Notes: generated from the letters alone by a model not told the origin. Shown: positions 54,647 through 63,180, numbered from the stretch's first letter. The stretch: 64,000 nucleotides of DNA from Actinomadura coerulea (GCF_014208105.1 NZ_JACHMQ010000001.1:1612001-1676000), one strand, 5' to 3'. Made by a program: numbers and translations.

Positions 54647-57166
54647 CTAACGCGCGACCGCGCCCGGGGGCGGCGCGTCGGGCACTGACGTGGACTCGGG
54701 CACGCCCTTGAAGGTGAACTTGGCGTTCTCGGCCGAGTCGGTGTTGTCGGGGTCGAAGCCCTCGGTGCCGACGATGACGATCTGGCCGGGCTTGAGCTCG
54801 TTGTAGAGGATCTTCTCCGACAGGTTGTCCTCGATCTCGCGCTGGATGGTGCGGCGCAGCGGCCGGGCGCCCAGCACCGGGTCGTAGCCGCGGATCGCGA
54901 GCAGGTCCTTGGCCTCCTGCCGCAGCTCGATGCCCATGTCGCGGTCGTGGAGCCGCTGGTCGACCTTGGCGATCATCAGATCCACGATCTGGATGATCTC
55001 CTTGGGCGTGAGCTGGTGGAACACCACCGTGTCATCGACACGGTTGAGGAACTCGGGCCGGAAGTGCTGCTTGAGCTCCTCCGACACCTTGGCCTTCATC
55101 CGCTCGTAGGAGCCCTGCTCGTCGTTCTGCCGCGCGAACCCCATCGACACGCCCTTGGAGATGTCCTTGGACCCAAGGTTGGTCGTCATGATGATGACGG
55201 TGTTCTTGAAGTCCACCACCCGGCCCTGGGCGTCGGTGAGCCGGCCGTCCTCCAGGATCTGCAGCAGCGAGTTGAAGATGTCCTGGTGGGCCTTCTCGAT
55301 CTCGTCGAACAGCACCACCGAGAACGGCTTGCGCCGCACCTTCTCGGTCAGCTGACCGCCCTCCTCATACCCGACATAGCCGGGCGGAGAACCGAACAGC
55401 CGCGACACCGTGTGCTTCTCCATGAACTCCGACATGTCCAGCTGGATCAGCGCGTCCTCGTCACCGAACAGGAACTCCGCCAGCGTCTTGGACAACTCGG
55501 TCTTGCCCACCCCCGACGGCCCCGCGAAGATGAACGACCCACCCGGCCGCTTGGGGTCCTTCAACCCCGCACGCGTCCGCCGGATCGACTGCGACAGCGC
55601 CCGGATCGCGTCCTCCTGCCCGATCACCCGCTTGTGGAGCTCGTCCTCCATCCGCAGCAGCCGGGTCGACTCCTCCTCGGTCAGCTTGAACACCGGGATC
55701 CCCGTCGCGGTGGCCAGCACCTCGGCGATCAGCTCGTCGGTGACCTCGGCCACCACGTCCATGTCGCCGGCCTTCCACTCCTTCTCCCGCTGCGCCTTCT
55801 GCCCCAGCAGCTGCTTCTCCGAATCACGCAGCGCCGCCGCCTTCTCGAAGTCCTGCGCGTCGATCGCCGACTCCTTGTCACGACGCACATCAGCGATCTT
55901 CTCGTCGTACTCGCGCAGGTCCGGCGGCGCCGTCATCCGCCGGATCCGCATCCGCGACCCCGCCTCATCGATCAGATCGATCGCCTTGTCCGGCAGGAAC
56001 CGATCGGAGATGTAGCGGTCGGCCAACTGCGCCGCGGCCACCAGCGCACTGTCGGTGATCGACACCCGGTGATGCGCCTCGTACCGGTCCCGCAACCCCT
56101 TCAAGATCTCGATCGTGTGCGACAACGACGGCTCGGCCACCTGAATCGGCTGGAACCGCCGCTCCAGCGCCGCGTCCTTCTCCAGATGCTTGCGGTACTC
56201 ATCCAGCGTCGTCGCGCCGATCGTCTGCAGCTCACCACGCGCCAGCATCGGCTTCAGGATCGACGCCGCGTCGATCGCGCCCTCCGCCGCACCCGCACCC
56301 ACCAACGTGTGCAGCTCATCGATGAACAAGATGATGTCACCGCGGGTCCGGATCTCCTTGAGCACCTTCTTCAGACGCTCCTCGAAATCACCCCGATACC
56401 GCGAACCCGCCACCAAAGCACCCAGATCCAGGGTGTAGAGCTGCTTGTCCTTGAGCGTCTCGGGCACCTCACCCTTGACGATCTTCTGCGCCAGCCCCTC
56501 CACCACCGCGGTCTTACCCACACCCGGCTCACCCACCAGCACCGGATTGTTCTTGGTACGCCGCGACAGCACCTGCATGACCCGCTCGATCTCCTTGTCC
56601 CGGCCGATCACCGGGTCGAGCTTGCCCTCACGCGCCGCCTGCGTCAGATTCCGACCGAACTGATCCAGCACCAACGACGTCGACGGAGCCGCCTCCGACG
56701 GACCACCCGAAGCCGCCGGCTCCTTGCCCTGGTACCCGTGCAGCAACTGGATCACCTGCTGCCGCACCCGGTTCAGATCCGCACCCAACTTCACCAGCAC
56801 CTGCGCCGCGACACCCTCACCCTCCCGGATCAACCCCAGAAGAATGTGCTCGGTACCGATGTAGTTGTGACCCAGCTGCAACGCCTCACGCAGCGACAGC
56901 TCCAAAACCTTCTTCGCCCGCGGAGTGAACGGGATATGACCAGAGGGAGCCTGCTGCCCCTGACCAATGATCTCCTCGACCTGCTGACGCACGGCCTCAA
57001 GACTGATCCCCAGACTCTCCAGAGCCTTGGCCGCAACACCCTCACCCTCGTGGATCAGACCCAGGAGGATGTGCTCGGTGCCGATGTAGTTGTGGTTGAG
57101 CATCCTGGCCTCTTCCTGAGCCAGAACGACAACCCGCCGCGCGCGGTCGGTGAACCTCTCGAACAT
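54647..57166 (-). CDS. clpC: ATP-dependent Clp protease ATP-binding subunit ClpC
   Basis: An 839-residue AAA+ unfoldase that feeds substrates to ClpP. It has the two N-domain repeats ([20 protein letters not shown], about 25-44 and again near 100), D1 with Walker A GEPGVGKT, a UVR-type coiled middle region (about 425-460), D2 with Walker [13 protein letters not shown] and a ClpP-docking loop reading MGF. The N-domain residues I recall as contacts for cyclomarin, rufomycin and ecumicin (F2, H77, F80, L92, L96) are unchanged. The start has GGAGGAGCGAGGAG in front. Neighbours are not the usual lsr2/lysS genes of clpC1; an SDR follows in the same transcript. It could be a duplicated ClpC or a relocated housekeeping copy. 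Confidence 0.96.
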   Translation of the reverse strand: MFERFTDRARRVVVLAQEEARMLNHNYIGTEHILLGLIHEGEGVAAKALESLGISLEAVRQQVEEIIGQGQQAPSGHIPFTPRAKKVLELSLREALQLGHNYIGTEHILLGLIREGEGVAAQVLVKLGADLNRVRQQVIQLLHGYQGKEPAASGGPSEAAPSTSLVLDQFGRNLTQAAREGKLDPVIGRDKEIERVMQVLSRRTKNNPVLVGEPGVGKTAVVEGLAQKIVKGEVPETLKDKQLYTLDLGALVAGSRYRGDFEERLKKVLKEIRTRGDIILFIDELHTLVGAGAAEGAIDAASILKPMLARGELQTIGATTLDEYRKHLEKDAALERRFQPIQVAEPSLSHTIEILKGLRDRYEAHHRVSITDSALVAAAQLADRYISDRFLPDKAIDLIDEAGSRMRIRRMTAPPDLREYDEKIADVRRDKESAIDAQDFEKAAALRDSEKQLLGQKAQREKEWKAGDMDVVAEVTDELIAEVLATATGIPVFKLTEEESTRLLRMEDELHKRVIGQEDAIRALSQSIRRTRAGLKDPKRPGGSFIFAGPSGVGKTELSKTLAEFLFGDEDALIQLDMSEFMEKHTVSRLFGSPPGYVGYEEGGQLTEKVRRKPFSVVLFDEIEKAHQDIFNSLLQILEDGRLTDAQGRVVDFKNTVIIMTTNLGSKDISKGVSMGFARQNDEQGSYERMKAKVSEELKQHFRPEFLNRVDDTVVFHQLTPKEIIQIVDLMIAKVDQRLHDRDMGIELRQEAKDLLAIRGYDPVLGARPLRRTIQREIEDNLSEKILYNELKPGQIVIVGTEGFDPDNTDSAENAKFTFKGVPESTSVPDAPPPGAVAR

Positions 57167-57234
57167 CTCCTCGCTCCTCCCGGGGGTGCCGGTTACTATC
57201 AGATTCTAAAGTGAATTGGCGAGGATCGGCGGCT

Positions 57235-57252
57235 GTTCGCAATGGGCGTAAG
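57235..57252. promoter_or_regulatory. Possible ClgR box upstream of clpC
   Basis: GTTCGC (57235-57240), 5 bases, then GCGTAAG: the CGC-N5-GCG core spacing of ClgR sites, but with mismatches in the outer bases. It lies about 70 bases upstream of the clpC ATG, a position where the housekeeping clp genes of corynebacteria and Streptomyces are controlled. Confidence 0.3.
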
Positions 57253-57313
57253 AGCCGGGGAGGCCCCGGTCCGGCCGGCCGTCCGCATGCCGGCCCCGAC
57301 CTGGAAGGGACCC

Positions 57314-57538
57314 ATGTCTCTCGAAAACCACCCCATGGTCGACGCGCTGGTTCCGGGGCCCGCCGATCGGCCCGACGGCCCGCACGAGTACCGGCGGAGC
57401 CGGCCGGGGCTCCGCCCGGCGGCGTCGCGGTCGCCCCGCGACCGGGGCCGCCGCGCGGCCCCGTCCTCCCTCGGCGCCGGGTGGGCGCCGGGCATGAGCG
57501 TCCCGAGCGCGGTCAGTCCCGTTTGCGGATCAGCGTGA
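57314..57538 (+). CDS. Small ORF, candidate precursor-like peptide
   Basis: A 74-codon ORF in the 346-base gap between clpC and the O-methyltransferase gene. It begins MSLENHPMVDALVPGPADRP behind GGAAGGGACCC, a good binding site. The N-terminus is acidic/polar with a repeated-looking ENHP..LVPGP pattern. The rest is Pro/Arg/Ser-rich with one Cys (VCGSA end), and it overlaps the methyltransferase end by 26 bases. The second half could be non-coding composition bias. It is not similar to any family I know. A RiPP-like precursor is one possibility; a chance ORF is another. Confidence 0.3.
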   Translation: MSLENHPMVDALVPGPADRPDGPHEYRRSRPGLRPAASRSPRDRGRRAAPSSLGAGWAPGMSVPSAVSPVCGSA

Positions 57539-58214
57539 CGCCGTCCCCGATCGACAGGATGACCGCCTCGACCCGGCCGTCTGCGGCGACATGGGCGTTG
57601 AACTCGCGGATCGCCCGGGTGTCGGCGTCCCTCGCGCGCCTGGTCGCGGAGAGCTCCGCGGGGGGAGCGTCGACGACGGGGTCGACGACGTGGCCGCGCC
57701 ACAGGACGTTGTCGGCCAGGACGGCGCCGCCCGGACGCATGCGCGGGAGCAGTTCCTCGTAGTAGGCGACGTAGTTCTCCTTGTCGGCGTCGATGAAGGC
57801 GAGATCGACGACCGGGTCCGGGGCGAGCGCCCGCAGCGTCTCCAGCGCCGGGCCGAGCCGCAGCTCGATCCGGTCCGCCACGCCTGCCTGCGCCCATGCC
57901 TCGCGGGCGATGCGGCCCCACTCCTGGTCGACGTCGCAGCACAGGAGGTGGCCGCCGGGGGCGAGCCCGCGGGCGATGCACAGCGACGAGTAGCCGGTGA
58001 AAGTGCCGATCTCGATCGCCCGGCGGGCGCCCATGAGCCTGGCCAGCAGGGTCAGGAAGGCTCCCTCGTCCGGGCCGATCTGCATCCGCGCCACCGGGCC
58101 GAGCCGGGCGGTCCGCTCCATGAGGCGGCGCTGCGCGTCGTCCGCCGGGAGGCTGTGAGCGGTGAGGTAGTCGTACAGTTCCGCCGTCACCGGCGTGGTC
58201 TTGAGCGCGCACAT
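57513..58214 (-). CDS. O-methyltransferase, caffeoyl-CoA type
   Basis: A 233-residue SAM-dependent enzyme of the cation-dependent O-methyltransferase family. SAM motif: EIGTFTGYSSL (68-78). Metal ligands: FIDADKENY (Asp142, Asp144) and ADNVLWRG (Asp168, Asn169). It methylates a catechol-like hydroxyl in known relatives. The -35/-10 at 58255-58282 lies about 40 bases before the ATG. It is followed on the same strand by clpC after 346 bases. In this block a tailoring role on an aromatic or glycoside product is plausible. Confidence 0.9.
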   Translation of the reverse strand: MCALKTTPVTAELYDYLTAHSLPADDAQRRLMERTARLGPVARMQIGPDEGAFLTLLARLMGARRAIEIGTFTGYSSLCIARGLAPGGHLLCCDVDQEWGRIAREAWAQAGVADRIELRLGPALETLRALAPDPVVDLAFIDADKENYVAYYEELLPRMRPGGAVLADNVLWRGHVVDPVVDAPPAELSATRRARDADTRAIREFNAHVAADGRVEAVILSIGDGVTLIRKRD

Positions 58215-58244
58215 GGCACCGGCCTCTCCGTGATGCTCCCAGAA

Positions 58245-58256
58245 ACTTTAATAAAT
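58245..58256. promoter_or_regulatory. Candidate ArsR site in the O-methyltransferase promoter
   Basis: ACTTTAATAAAT matches 9 of 12 positions of the ArsR operator core ACTTATATAAGT and touches the -10 of the methyltransferase promoter. Confidence 0.4.
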
Positions 58257-58282
58257 TGTAGCAACATCCTTCTCATTTCCAA
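58255..58282 (-). promoter_or_regulatory. Promoter of the O-methyltransferase gene
   Basis: On the minus strand: -35 TTGGAA (58282-58277), 16-base spacer, -10 TACAAT (58260-58255), preceded by TGC as an extended -10. The leader would be about 35 bases. Confidence 0.6.
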
Positions 58283-58408
58283 GGCGTCCGCACGGCCTCC
58301 GCCTCTTCGTCTTGCTTGCTTTGAGCTGGTCAGTTAAGTGGCCACTGAAATCCTCGGCCGTCCCGAGGCTCGGAGAGGTGCGCGGAGGAGGGGTTGACGG
58401 TGGCGAAT

Positions 58409-58420
58409 CGCTATATAAAA
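58409..58420. promoter_or_regulatory. Candidate ArsR site upstream of the unknown protein
   Basis: CGCTATATAAAA keeps the TATATAA core of the ArsR operator (7 of 12 positions). It lies downstream of a TTGACG (58394-58399) and about 85 bases before the chosen start. Confidence 0.35.
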
Positions 58421-58504
58421 CTTCAGCGACAGGGCCCCGTCATCGATCCGCGGACCAGGCAGTGGCCCACCACACGTTCTCGACAGACGCTGGAGGTGTC
58501 TGGT

Positions 58505-59707
58505 TTGAGCTCTCTCCGTGAGACGTACGAGTCCCTCAACCTCGAACCCAAGCCGATTCGTCCGCACATCCTCGCCGCGGCCACCGTCGTCTTCGGCGAC
58601 GACTACTACGCCGGCCGGCGGGAGACCATCAACCTGTCCGGCTTCGTCCAGCTGAACAAGTGGCCGATGCCGGGCTTCGAGCACCGGGTGGACGAGAAGG
58701 GCCACGCCGAGCTGGAGACCGAACTGATCAGCGCGCCCGAGGTCGGCATCAAGGGGTACAGCTACGAGCTGGACGACCGCATCCAGGTCCTGTCCAACCC
58801 GTTCCTCCCCAACTCCGGCCACGTGCGCCAGATCGTCCCGGGCAAGAACTTCCCGGCCGAGTTCTACATCCGGCGCTTCGGCATCCTGGAGACCAGCACC
58901 CTGCGGCTGGCCCACCGCAACGTCATCGACATCTACGGCGTGGTGGACAGCATCCCGCCCTACAAGAAGCCGCTGACCGGCCCGTACCTGGGCAGCCCGC
59001 GCGGCGACGGCCCGTTCGACGTGGTGCAGGCCCCCAACGTGGTCCGCGGGACCACCCTGCCCGAGGCCTGGTACCCGGCCAACGACCAGAACGAGCCGGT
59101 CGGCCTGACGCCCACGGTGTTCTTCGCCGCGAGCGCTGGCCCCTGCATGTCGATGCTGGTCGACCCCTCCATGATCATGCAGGTCTCCCTGGAGGGGCAG
59201 ATCGAGGTCGAGGTCAACGGCAAGACCGAGGTCATCGAGCTGGAGGGCGACTACCGCAAGGCCGCCGGCACGGAGATCCTCCTGTTCGGCCCCGACAAGC
59301 ACGACGAGGGCCAGGGCGTGCTCGCGCAGATGGCGCGGGTCGCCATGGTCGGCCACAACGAGGCCCTCGGCGGCCGCGTGATGCTGCGGGCGAGCTGGCC
59401 GCGGCCGTCGGGCGGCACGCTGGGCGACGGCACCGAGGACAGCCTCAGCCGGGTCAGGTTCCCGAGTGAGCTGAACATCGACGCCGAGTTCGAGCTCGTG
59501 ACGCCGCACGGCAACCTGTACGCGGCCAGGCCGGCCCACGTGTCCGGCAAGCTCAGGGACCTCGAGGCCACCGGCAGCGAGCTGCGCATGGTCGGCGCGG
59601 ACTCGCCGCTCGTCACCACCGACGGCACGGTCAAGGCACGGCTGACCGGCGTCCGGCTGGCGATGCGCGACGCCCACGTCGGCGAGACGGCGGCGGTCAA
59701 CATCTGA
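58505..59707 (+). CDS. Unrecognised 400-residue protein, beta-rich, possibly two-domain
   Basis: TTG 58505 was chosen because GGAGGT (58492-58497) lies 7 bases before it. The ORF also extends back to 58394, but that leader contains a promoter-like TTGACG and a TATATAA site. The protein opens SSLRETYESLNLEPKPIRPH. Two stretches read as parallel beta segments: INLSGFVQLNKWPMPGFEHRV (about 40-60) and a late ARPAHVSGKLRDLEATGSEL (about 340-360). There is no signal, membrane span or known catalytic motif. A central GGDYRKAAGTEI-like loop and many aromatic residues suggest a sandwich fold. It stands first before the methyltransferase-propeller-kinase genes. No family is assigned. Confidence 0.8.
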   Translation: MSSLRETYESLNLEPKPIRPHILAAATVVFGDDYYAGRRETINLSGFVQLNKWPMPGFEHRVDEKGHAELETELISAPEVGIKGYSYELDDRIQVLSNPFLPNSGHVRQIVPGKNFPAEFYIRRFGILETSTLRLAHRNVIDIYGVVDSIPPYKKPLTGPYLGSPRGDGPFDVVQAPNVVRGTTLPEAWYPANDQNEPVGLTPTVFFAASAGPCMSMLVDPSMIMQVSLEGQIEVEVNGKTEVIELEGDYRKAAGTEILLFGPDKHDEGQGVLAQMARVAMVGHNEALGGRVMLRASWPRPSGGTLGDGTEDSLSRVRFPSELNIDAEFELVTPHGNLYAARPAHVSGKLRDLEATGSELRMVGADSPLVTTDGTVKARLTGVRLAMRDAHVGETAAVNI

Positions 59708-59724
59708 GGTTTCCCGCGAGCCTC

Positions 59725-59763
59725 TTGACGCGACCGGCGGGACTGGATCTGATGGAAATTCCA
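59725..59763 (+). promoter_or_regulatory. Possible promoter and palindrome before the PRMT-like gene
   Basis: -35 TTGACG (59725-59730), 17-base spacer, -10 TCTGAT (59748-59753). The palindrome TGGAAATTCCA (59753-59763) lies at the expected transcription start. This would allow the downstream trio to be read without the unknown protein gene. Confidence 0.4.
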
Positions 59764-59840
59764 CTAGTTCCGGTCCCGCCGGGACGTGCCTGCGGCCCGC
59801 CCCGCCGGCCGTTCCGGGTACCTGCGAAGGGGGAGGCGTC

Positions 59841-60725
59841 GTGGACCAGCGACTGCTGCTGATGCACCAGGCCATGCTCGCCGACCGGCCCCGGCTGGAG
59901 GCCTACGAGCGGGCGCTCGAGGACGCGATCCCGCCCGGCGGCGTCGTGGCCGACATCGGGGCCGGCGCGCTGGCGCTGTCCATGCTCGCGCTGCGGTGCG
60001 GCGCCGAGCACGTCTACGCCGTCGAGGCCGACCCTGAGATGGCCCAGGTCGCGGCCAGGATCGCCGAGCAGAACGACCTCAAGGGCAGGCTCACCCTCGT
60101 CCACGGCGACGCCCGCCGGGTCCGGCTGCCGGTCAAGGCGGACGTCGTGGTCTCGGAGATGATGGGCAACCTCGGGCCGGAGGAGCAGATGATGGAGGTC
60201 CTCGGCTCCTTCGCGCGGCGCAACCTCGCTCCCGGCGGAAGGATCGTCCCGGAGCGGCTGGTCACCCGGCTGGCGGCCATCGAGTTCGACGGCGAGGGCT
60301 GGGGGATCTGGGACGAGGACTTCCTCGGCTACCGGCTGGACGCGGTTCAGGAATGCGTAGCCCCCGCCGCCCAGCTGCACTTCTTCCAGCGCCCGCCCGC
60401 GATGCTCAGCGAGCCGGCGGCCATCGCCGACCAGCGCGGCGCCAAGGGGGAGCAGCAGCGGCCGAGCCGGCGGCTGACCATCAACCGGGCCGGCCGGCTG
60501 CATGCCATCGCCGGATACTTCACCGCCACCCTCGCACCCGGCGTGACGCTGTCGAACCTCCCCTCGTACCCGGGCTGCAACTGGGCGGTCTGGATCTGGC
60601 CGCTGCGGCACACCGCGGTGTCGGCGGGAGACGTGCTGCACGTCCGGATGCACCGGCCCGAAGACGTACGGGTGGCCACCGACTGGCGGCTTGAGTGCGG
60701 CCTCAGCAGGAAGGGAGGGCGCTGA
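59841..60725 (+). CDS. PRMT-like SAM-dependent methyltransferase
   Basis: A 294-residue class I methyltransferase with protein-arginine-methyltransferase features. Motif I is VVADIGAGALALSMLALRC (36-54) with ribose-binding Glu62. The double-E-like loop is SEMMGNLGPEE (105-115, E106 and E114/E115), and post-motif III is IVPERL. The THW-like loop is NWAVWIWPLRH. The C-terminal barrel that normally grips the substrate is present (about 190-290). The double-E region differs from eukaryotic PRMTs in spacing, so the target may be a small molecule. GTG 59841 follows AGGGGGAGGCGTC. Its TGA shares a base with the next ATG. Confidence 0.8.
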   Translation: MDQRLLLMHQAMLADRPRLEAYERALEDAIPPGGVVADIGAGALALSMLALRCGAEHVYAVEADPEMAQVAARIAEQNDLKGRLTLVHGDARRVRLPVKADVVVSEMMGNLGPEEQMMEVLGSFARRNLAPGGRIVPERLVTRLAAIEFDGEGWGIWDEDFLGYRLDAVQECVAPAAQLHFFQRPPAMLSEPAAIADQRGAKGEQQRPSRRLTINRAGRLHAIAGYFTATLAPGVTLSNLPSYPGCNWAVWIWPLRHTAVSAGDVLHVRMHRPEDVRVATDWRLECGLSRKGGR

Positions 60726-61393
60726 TGCCTTACGCGGCGGGGTCGGTGCGCGACATACCGGTTCGCGGCGGCCTGAAACTGTGCGGGCTCACCTGGACCG
60801 GGCAGTACCTCTGGTACTCCGAAGCCGTGCAGAACCAGATCGCGGCGATGGACCCCCGGACCGGAGAGGTGGTGCGGAGGATCCCGTGCCCCGGCGTCCG
60901 CACGGACCTGACCACGCTCGGCGGCAGCCTCGTCCAGGTGGTGGGCGAGCGGCGGACCCTGCGCGTCATCGACCCCGAGTCCGGGGACGTCGTCGGCGAA
61001 CTGCCCAACCCGCGGCCCGGCCGGCAGCTGTGCGGGCTGGAGGCCACGAGCCAGGGCGTGTGGACCGGATACGAAGACCTCCAGGTCGTCGACCTGCGAA
61101 GCGTCGAGGACCTGCGGCTGATCGCCAGCTACCCGGTGCACCGGCCGGTCGCCGGGGTCACCGTCTCCGACGACTACCTGGCGTACGCCGACTACCGCGG
61201 ATGCTCCATCAACCTGGTCGATCTGAACCAGGGGCGCGAGGTGGCGTCGATCACGGTCAACGGCAGTCCCACCGGGATCGCCTGGGACGGCCAGCTGATC
61301 TGGTACTGCGACCACGCGACCCTCCAGCTGCGGGCGATCGAGGTACCCGGAATCACCGGAGGCAGGCAGACCGATGACGACGACAGGCGCTGA
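60725..61393 (+). CDS. Cytosolic beta-propeller protein
   Basis: A 222-residue protein built from about five repeats of roughly 44 residues, with recurrent W-x-G-x-x-L-W-Y, D-P-x-T/S-G-E/D-V-V and G-L/V/I-x-W/V motifs. Examples are WTGQYLWYSEAVQNQIAAMD, RVIDPESGDVVGELP and IAWDGQLIWYCDHATLQL. There is no signal peptide, so it is intracellular. Such small propellers are often scaffolds or isomerase-like enzymes (the SMP-30 and Vgb/YVTN groups are comparable in repeat style). ATG 60725 overlaps the methyltransferase stop, and the end overlaps the next start by 20 bases. Confidence 0.8.
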   Translation: MPYAAGSVRDIPVRGGLKLCGLTWTGQYLWYSEAVQNQIAAMDPRTGEVVRRIPCPGVRTDLTTLGGSLVQVVGERRTLRVIDPESGDVVGELPNPRPGRQLCGLEATSQGVWTGYEDLQVVDLRSVEDLRLIASYPVHRPVAGVTVSDDYLAYADYRGCSINLVDLNQGREVASITVNGSPTGIAWDGQLIWYCDHATLQLRAIEVPGITGGRQTDDDDRR

Positions 61394-62708
61394 GCGGCGG
61401 ATCCGCTCGACCCCCGCCGGACGTGAGGCCCCCGCCCCGCTCGCGCTCGCGGGCCGGGGCGCGCGCGTGGCTGCGATCGTCGCCGTGACCCTGGTGCCGG
61501 CCGGGATCGCCGGACTCGTCCGGACGGTGCTGCGCGGCCGCGCGGAGGGACGCCGGTACCTCTACCGGCGGACGGCCGTCCTGCTGATGAGGCTCGGCCC
61601 CACCTTCATCAAGGCCGGCCAGGTGCTCGGCACCCGGCGGGACGTGCTTCCCGCGGCCCTCTGCGACGAGTTGTCCGTCCTCCAGGACTCGGTGGCGCCG
61701 CTGAACCGCGCCGAGACCCGCCGCGCCTTCGCGGAGGCCTACGGCATGCGGGCGGCCGAAGGGCGCTTCGCGCACGTCGAGGAGCGGCCGGTCGCCAGCG
61801 GGAGCGTCGCGTCCGTCTACCGGGGCACGCTCGAGTCCGGCGGCCAGGTGGCGATCAAGCTGCGCCGGCCCGGCATCGACCGGGTGATGAGGCAGGACCT
61901 CGCGCTGATGAGGGCGGGCGCCGCGCTGGCCGCCCGCCTGCCGGTGTTCCGCGGCGTGCCGGTCACCGCCGTAGTGGACAGCATGTGCGCCGCCGTCCTC
62001 GGGCAGCTGGACTTCGCCCGCGAGGCCGACAGCCTGACGCGGCTGCGCGACAACCTGGCGCCCGTGCCCAGGGTGTGGGTTCCGCAGGTGCACCAGGCCG
62101 AGTCGCGGCCGCGCTGCATCGTCATGGAGTTCATCCCGGACCTGGACGTGGGCGCCGCGGCGAAATGCCCGCCGGCGATGCGCAGGCGGTTCGCGGTGTC
62201 GGCGCTGACGGCGATCTACCAGATGCTGTTCGTCGACGGCTTCGTGCACTGCGACATGCACCCGGGGAACCTCTACTTCACCCGCCAGGGGCAGGTCGTC
62301 GTGCTCGACGCCGGGTTCAGCGTGCGGCTGACCGAGCGATTGCGCCGCCTGTTCGCCGAGTTCTTCATGAACATGTCCACCGGCCGGGGCCGCCGCTGCG
62401 CCGAGATCGTCATCCAGAGCTCGGCGGGGGTGCGCGACGACGCAGACCTCGACGGCTTCATCGTCCGGATGGCCGACCTGGTCGAGCGCAGCCACGGACT
62501 GCCGGCCAAGGAGTTCAGCCTGATCGCCTTCGCCACCGAGATGTTCGACCTGCAGCGCCGGTTCGGCATCCACGCGGCGCCCGAGCTGATCTTCCCGCTG
62601 CTGTCCCTGCTCGTCATCGAGGGGACGATCCGCGAACTCGATCCGGAGATCGACTTCCAGGAGACCGCGAAGCCCGTCCTGAACCGCGGCCTGTTCGGCG
62701 CCCGCTAG
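61374..62708 (+). CDS. ABC1/UbiB-type atypical kinase
   Basis: A 444-residue ABC1-family (AarF/UbiB/COQ8-like) atypical kinase. It has TFIKAGQVLGTRRDVLP (KxGQ motif), VASGSVASVYRG (A-rich-like loop), VAIKLRRPGI (ATP Lys), QLDFAREADSL and VMEFIPDLDV. The catalytic segment is HCDMHPGNLYFTRQGQVVVLDAGF (HxDxHPGN and DxG). A hydrophobic stretch near residues 35-52 (ARVAAIVAVTLVPAGIAGLV) may be a membrane segment. UbiB relatives support quinone or lipid biosynthesis, and no quinone genes are near. It overlaps the propeller gene by 20 bases, which makes the trio one unit. Confidence 0.88.
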   Translation: MTTTGAERRIRSTPAGREAPAPLALAGRGARVAAIVAVTLVPAGIAGLVRTVLRGRAEGRRYLYRRTAVLLMRLGPTFIKAGQVLGTRRDVLPAALCDELSVLQDSVAPLNRAETRRAFAEAYGMRAAEGRFAHVEERPVASGSVASVYRGTLESGGQVAIKLRRPGIDRVMRQDLALMRAGAALAARLPVFRGVPVTAVVDSMCAAVLGQLDFAREADSLTRLRDNLAPVPRVWVPQVHQAESRPRCIVMEFIPDLDVGAAAKCPPAMRRRFAVSALTAIYQMLFVDGFVHCDMHPGNLYFTRQGQVVVLDAGFSVRLTERLRRLFAEFFMNMSTGRGRRCAEIVIQSSAGVRDDADLDGFIVRMADLVERSHGLPAKEFSLIAFATEMFDLQRRFGIHAAPELIFPLLSLLVIEGTIRELDPEIDFQETAKPVLNRGLFGAR

Positions 62709-62777
62709 CTGTACTGGGTCATGAGGTTGGTGTCAGGCCCGGGCGCGCGCCCGGTCGCCGGCACGCGGCCGAGGCCG

Positions 62778-62789
62778 AGTTATATAAGT
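62778..62789. promoter_or_regulatory. ArsR operator 2 at the second arsR gene
   Basis: AGTTATATAAGT differs from operator 1 (ACTTATATAAGT) at one base. A -10 TATTAT (62794-62799) follows, and its start of transcription coincides with the GTG at 62806. Confidence 0.65.
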
Positions 62790-62805
62790 TTGCTATTATT
62801 AATTC

Positions 62806-63165
62806 GTGCACGCGTTCGATGTTCTCGGCGATCCGGTCCGCCGCCGCATCCTGGAGCTGCTGTCCGGTGGCGGACACTCCTCCGGGGAGATCTGCGCCGT
62901 CATCCAGGACGAGTTCGGGATCTCCCAGCCGGCGGTGTCGCAGCACCTGAAGGTGCTGCGCGACCACGGGTTCGCCTCGGTCCGGGCCGAGGGGACGAGG
63001 CGGCTCTACGCGATCGACCCCGCGCCCCTGCGCGAGGTCGACACGTGGCTGGAGCAGTTCCGCCGGTTCTGGTCCCAGCCCCTCGACGCCCTGGCCACGG
63101 AGGTCGCCAGGGGCCGGCGCGAGGCCCGCGGCACGGTGGGGGACCAGGCGCCGCGAAAGGCGTGA
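62806..63165 (+). CDS. ArsR-family regulator (paralogue 2)
   Basis: A 119-residue winged-helix regulator. MHAFDVLGDPVRRRILELLS and GISQPAVSQHLKVLRDHGFASV match paralogue 1 nearly position by position; the C-terminal tail (RGRREARGTVGDQAPRKA) is longer and basic. It is probably leaderless from a TATTAT -10, with an operator like that of paralogue 1 at its promoter, so cross-regulation is likely. It follows the UbiB-type gene by 97 bases and converges on the glycosyltransferase gene. Confidence 0.9.
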   Translation: MHAFDVLGDPVRRRILELLSGGGHSSGEICAVIQDEFGISQPAVSQHLKVLRDHGFASVRAEGTRRLYAIDPAPLREVDTWLEQFRRFWSQPLDALATEVARGRREARGTVGDQAPRKA

Positions 63166-63180
63166 AACCGCCGGACCGCC

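Noticed and set aside
57199..58212. 337-codon leftward ORF covering the O-methyltransferase gene in another frame
   Set aside because: It is Arg/Gly/Pro-rich without motifs, while the 57513-58214 frame has full SAM and metal sites.
58394..58504. N-terminal extension of the unknown protein from TTG 58394
   Set aside because: The stretch contains a TTGACG and a TATATAA site and lacks a binding site; the TTG at 58505 has GGAGGT seven bases upstream.
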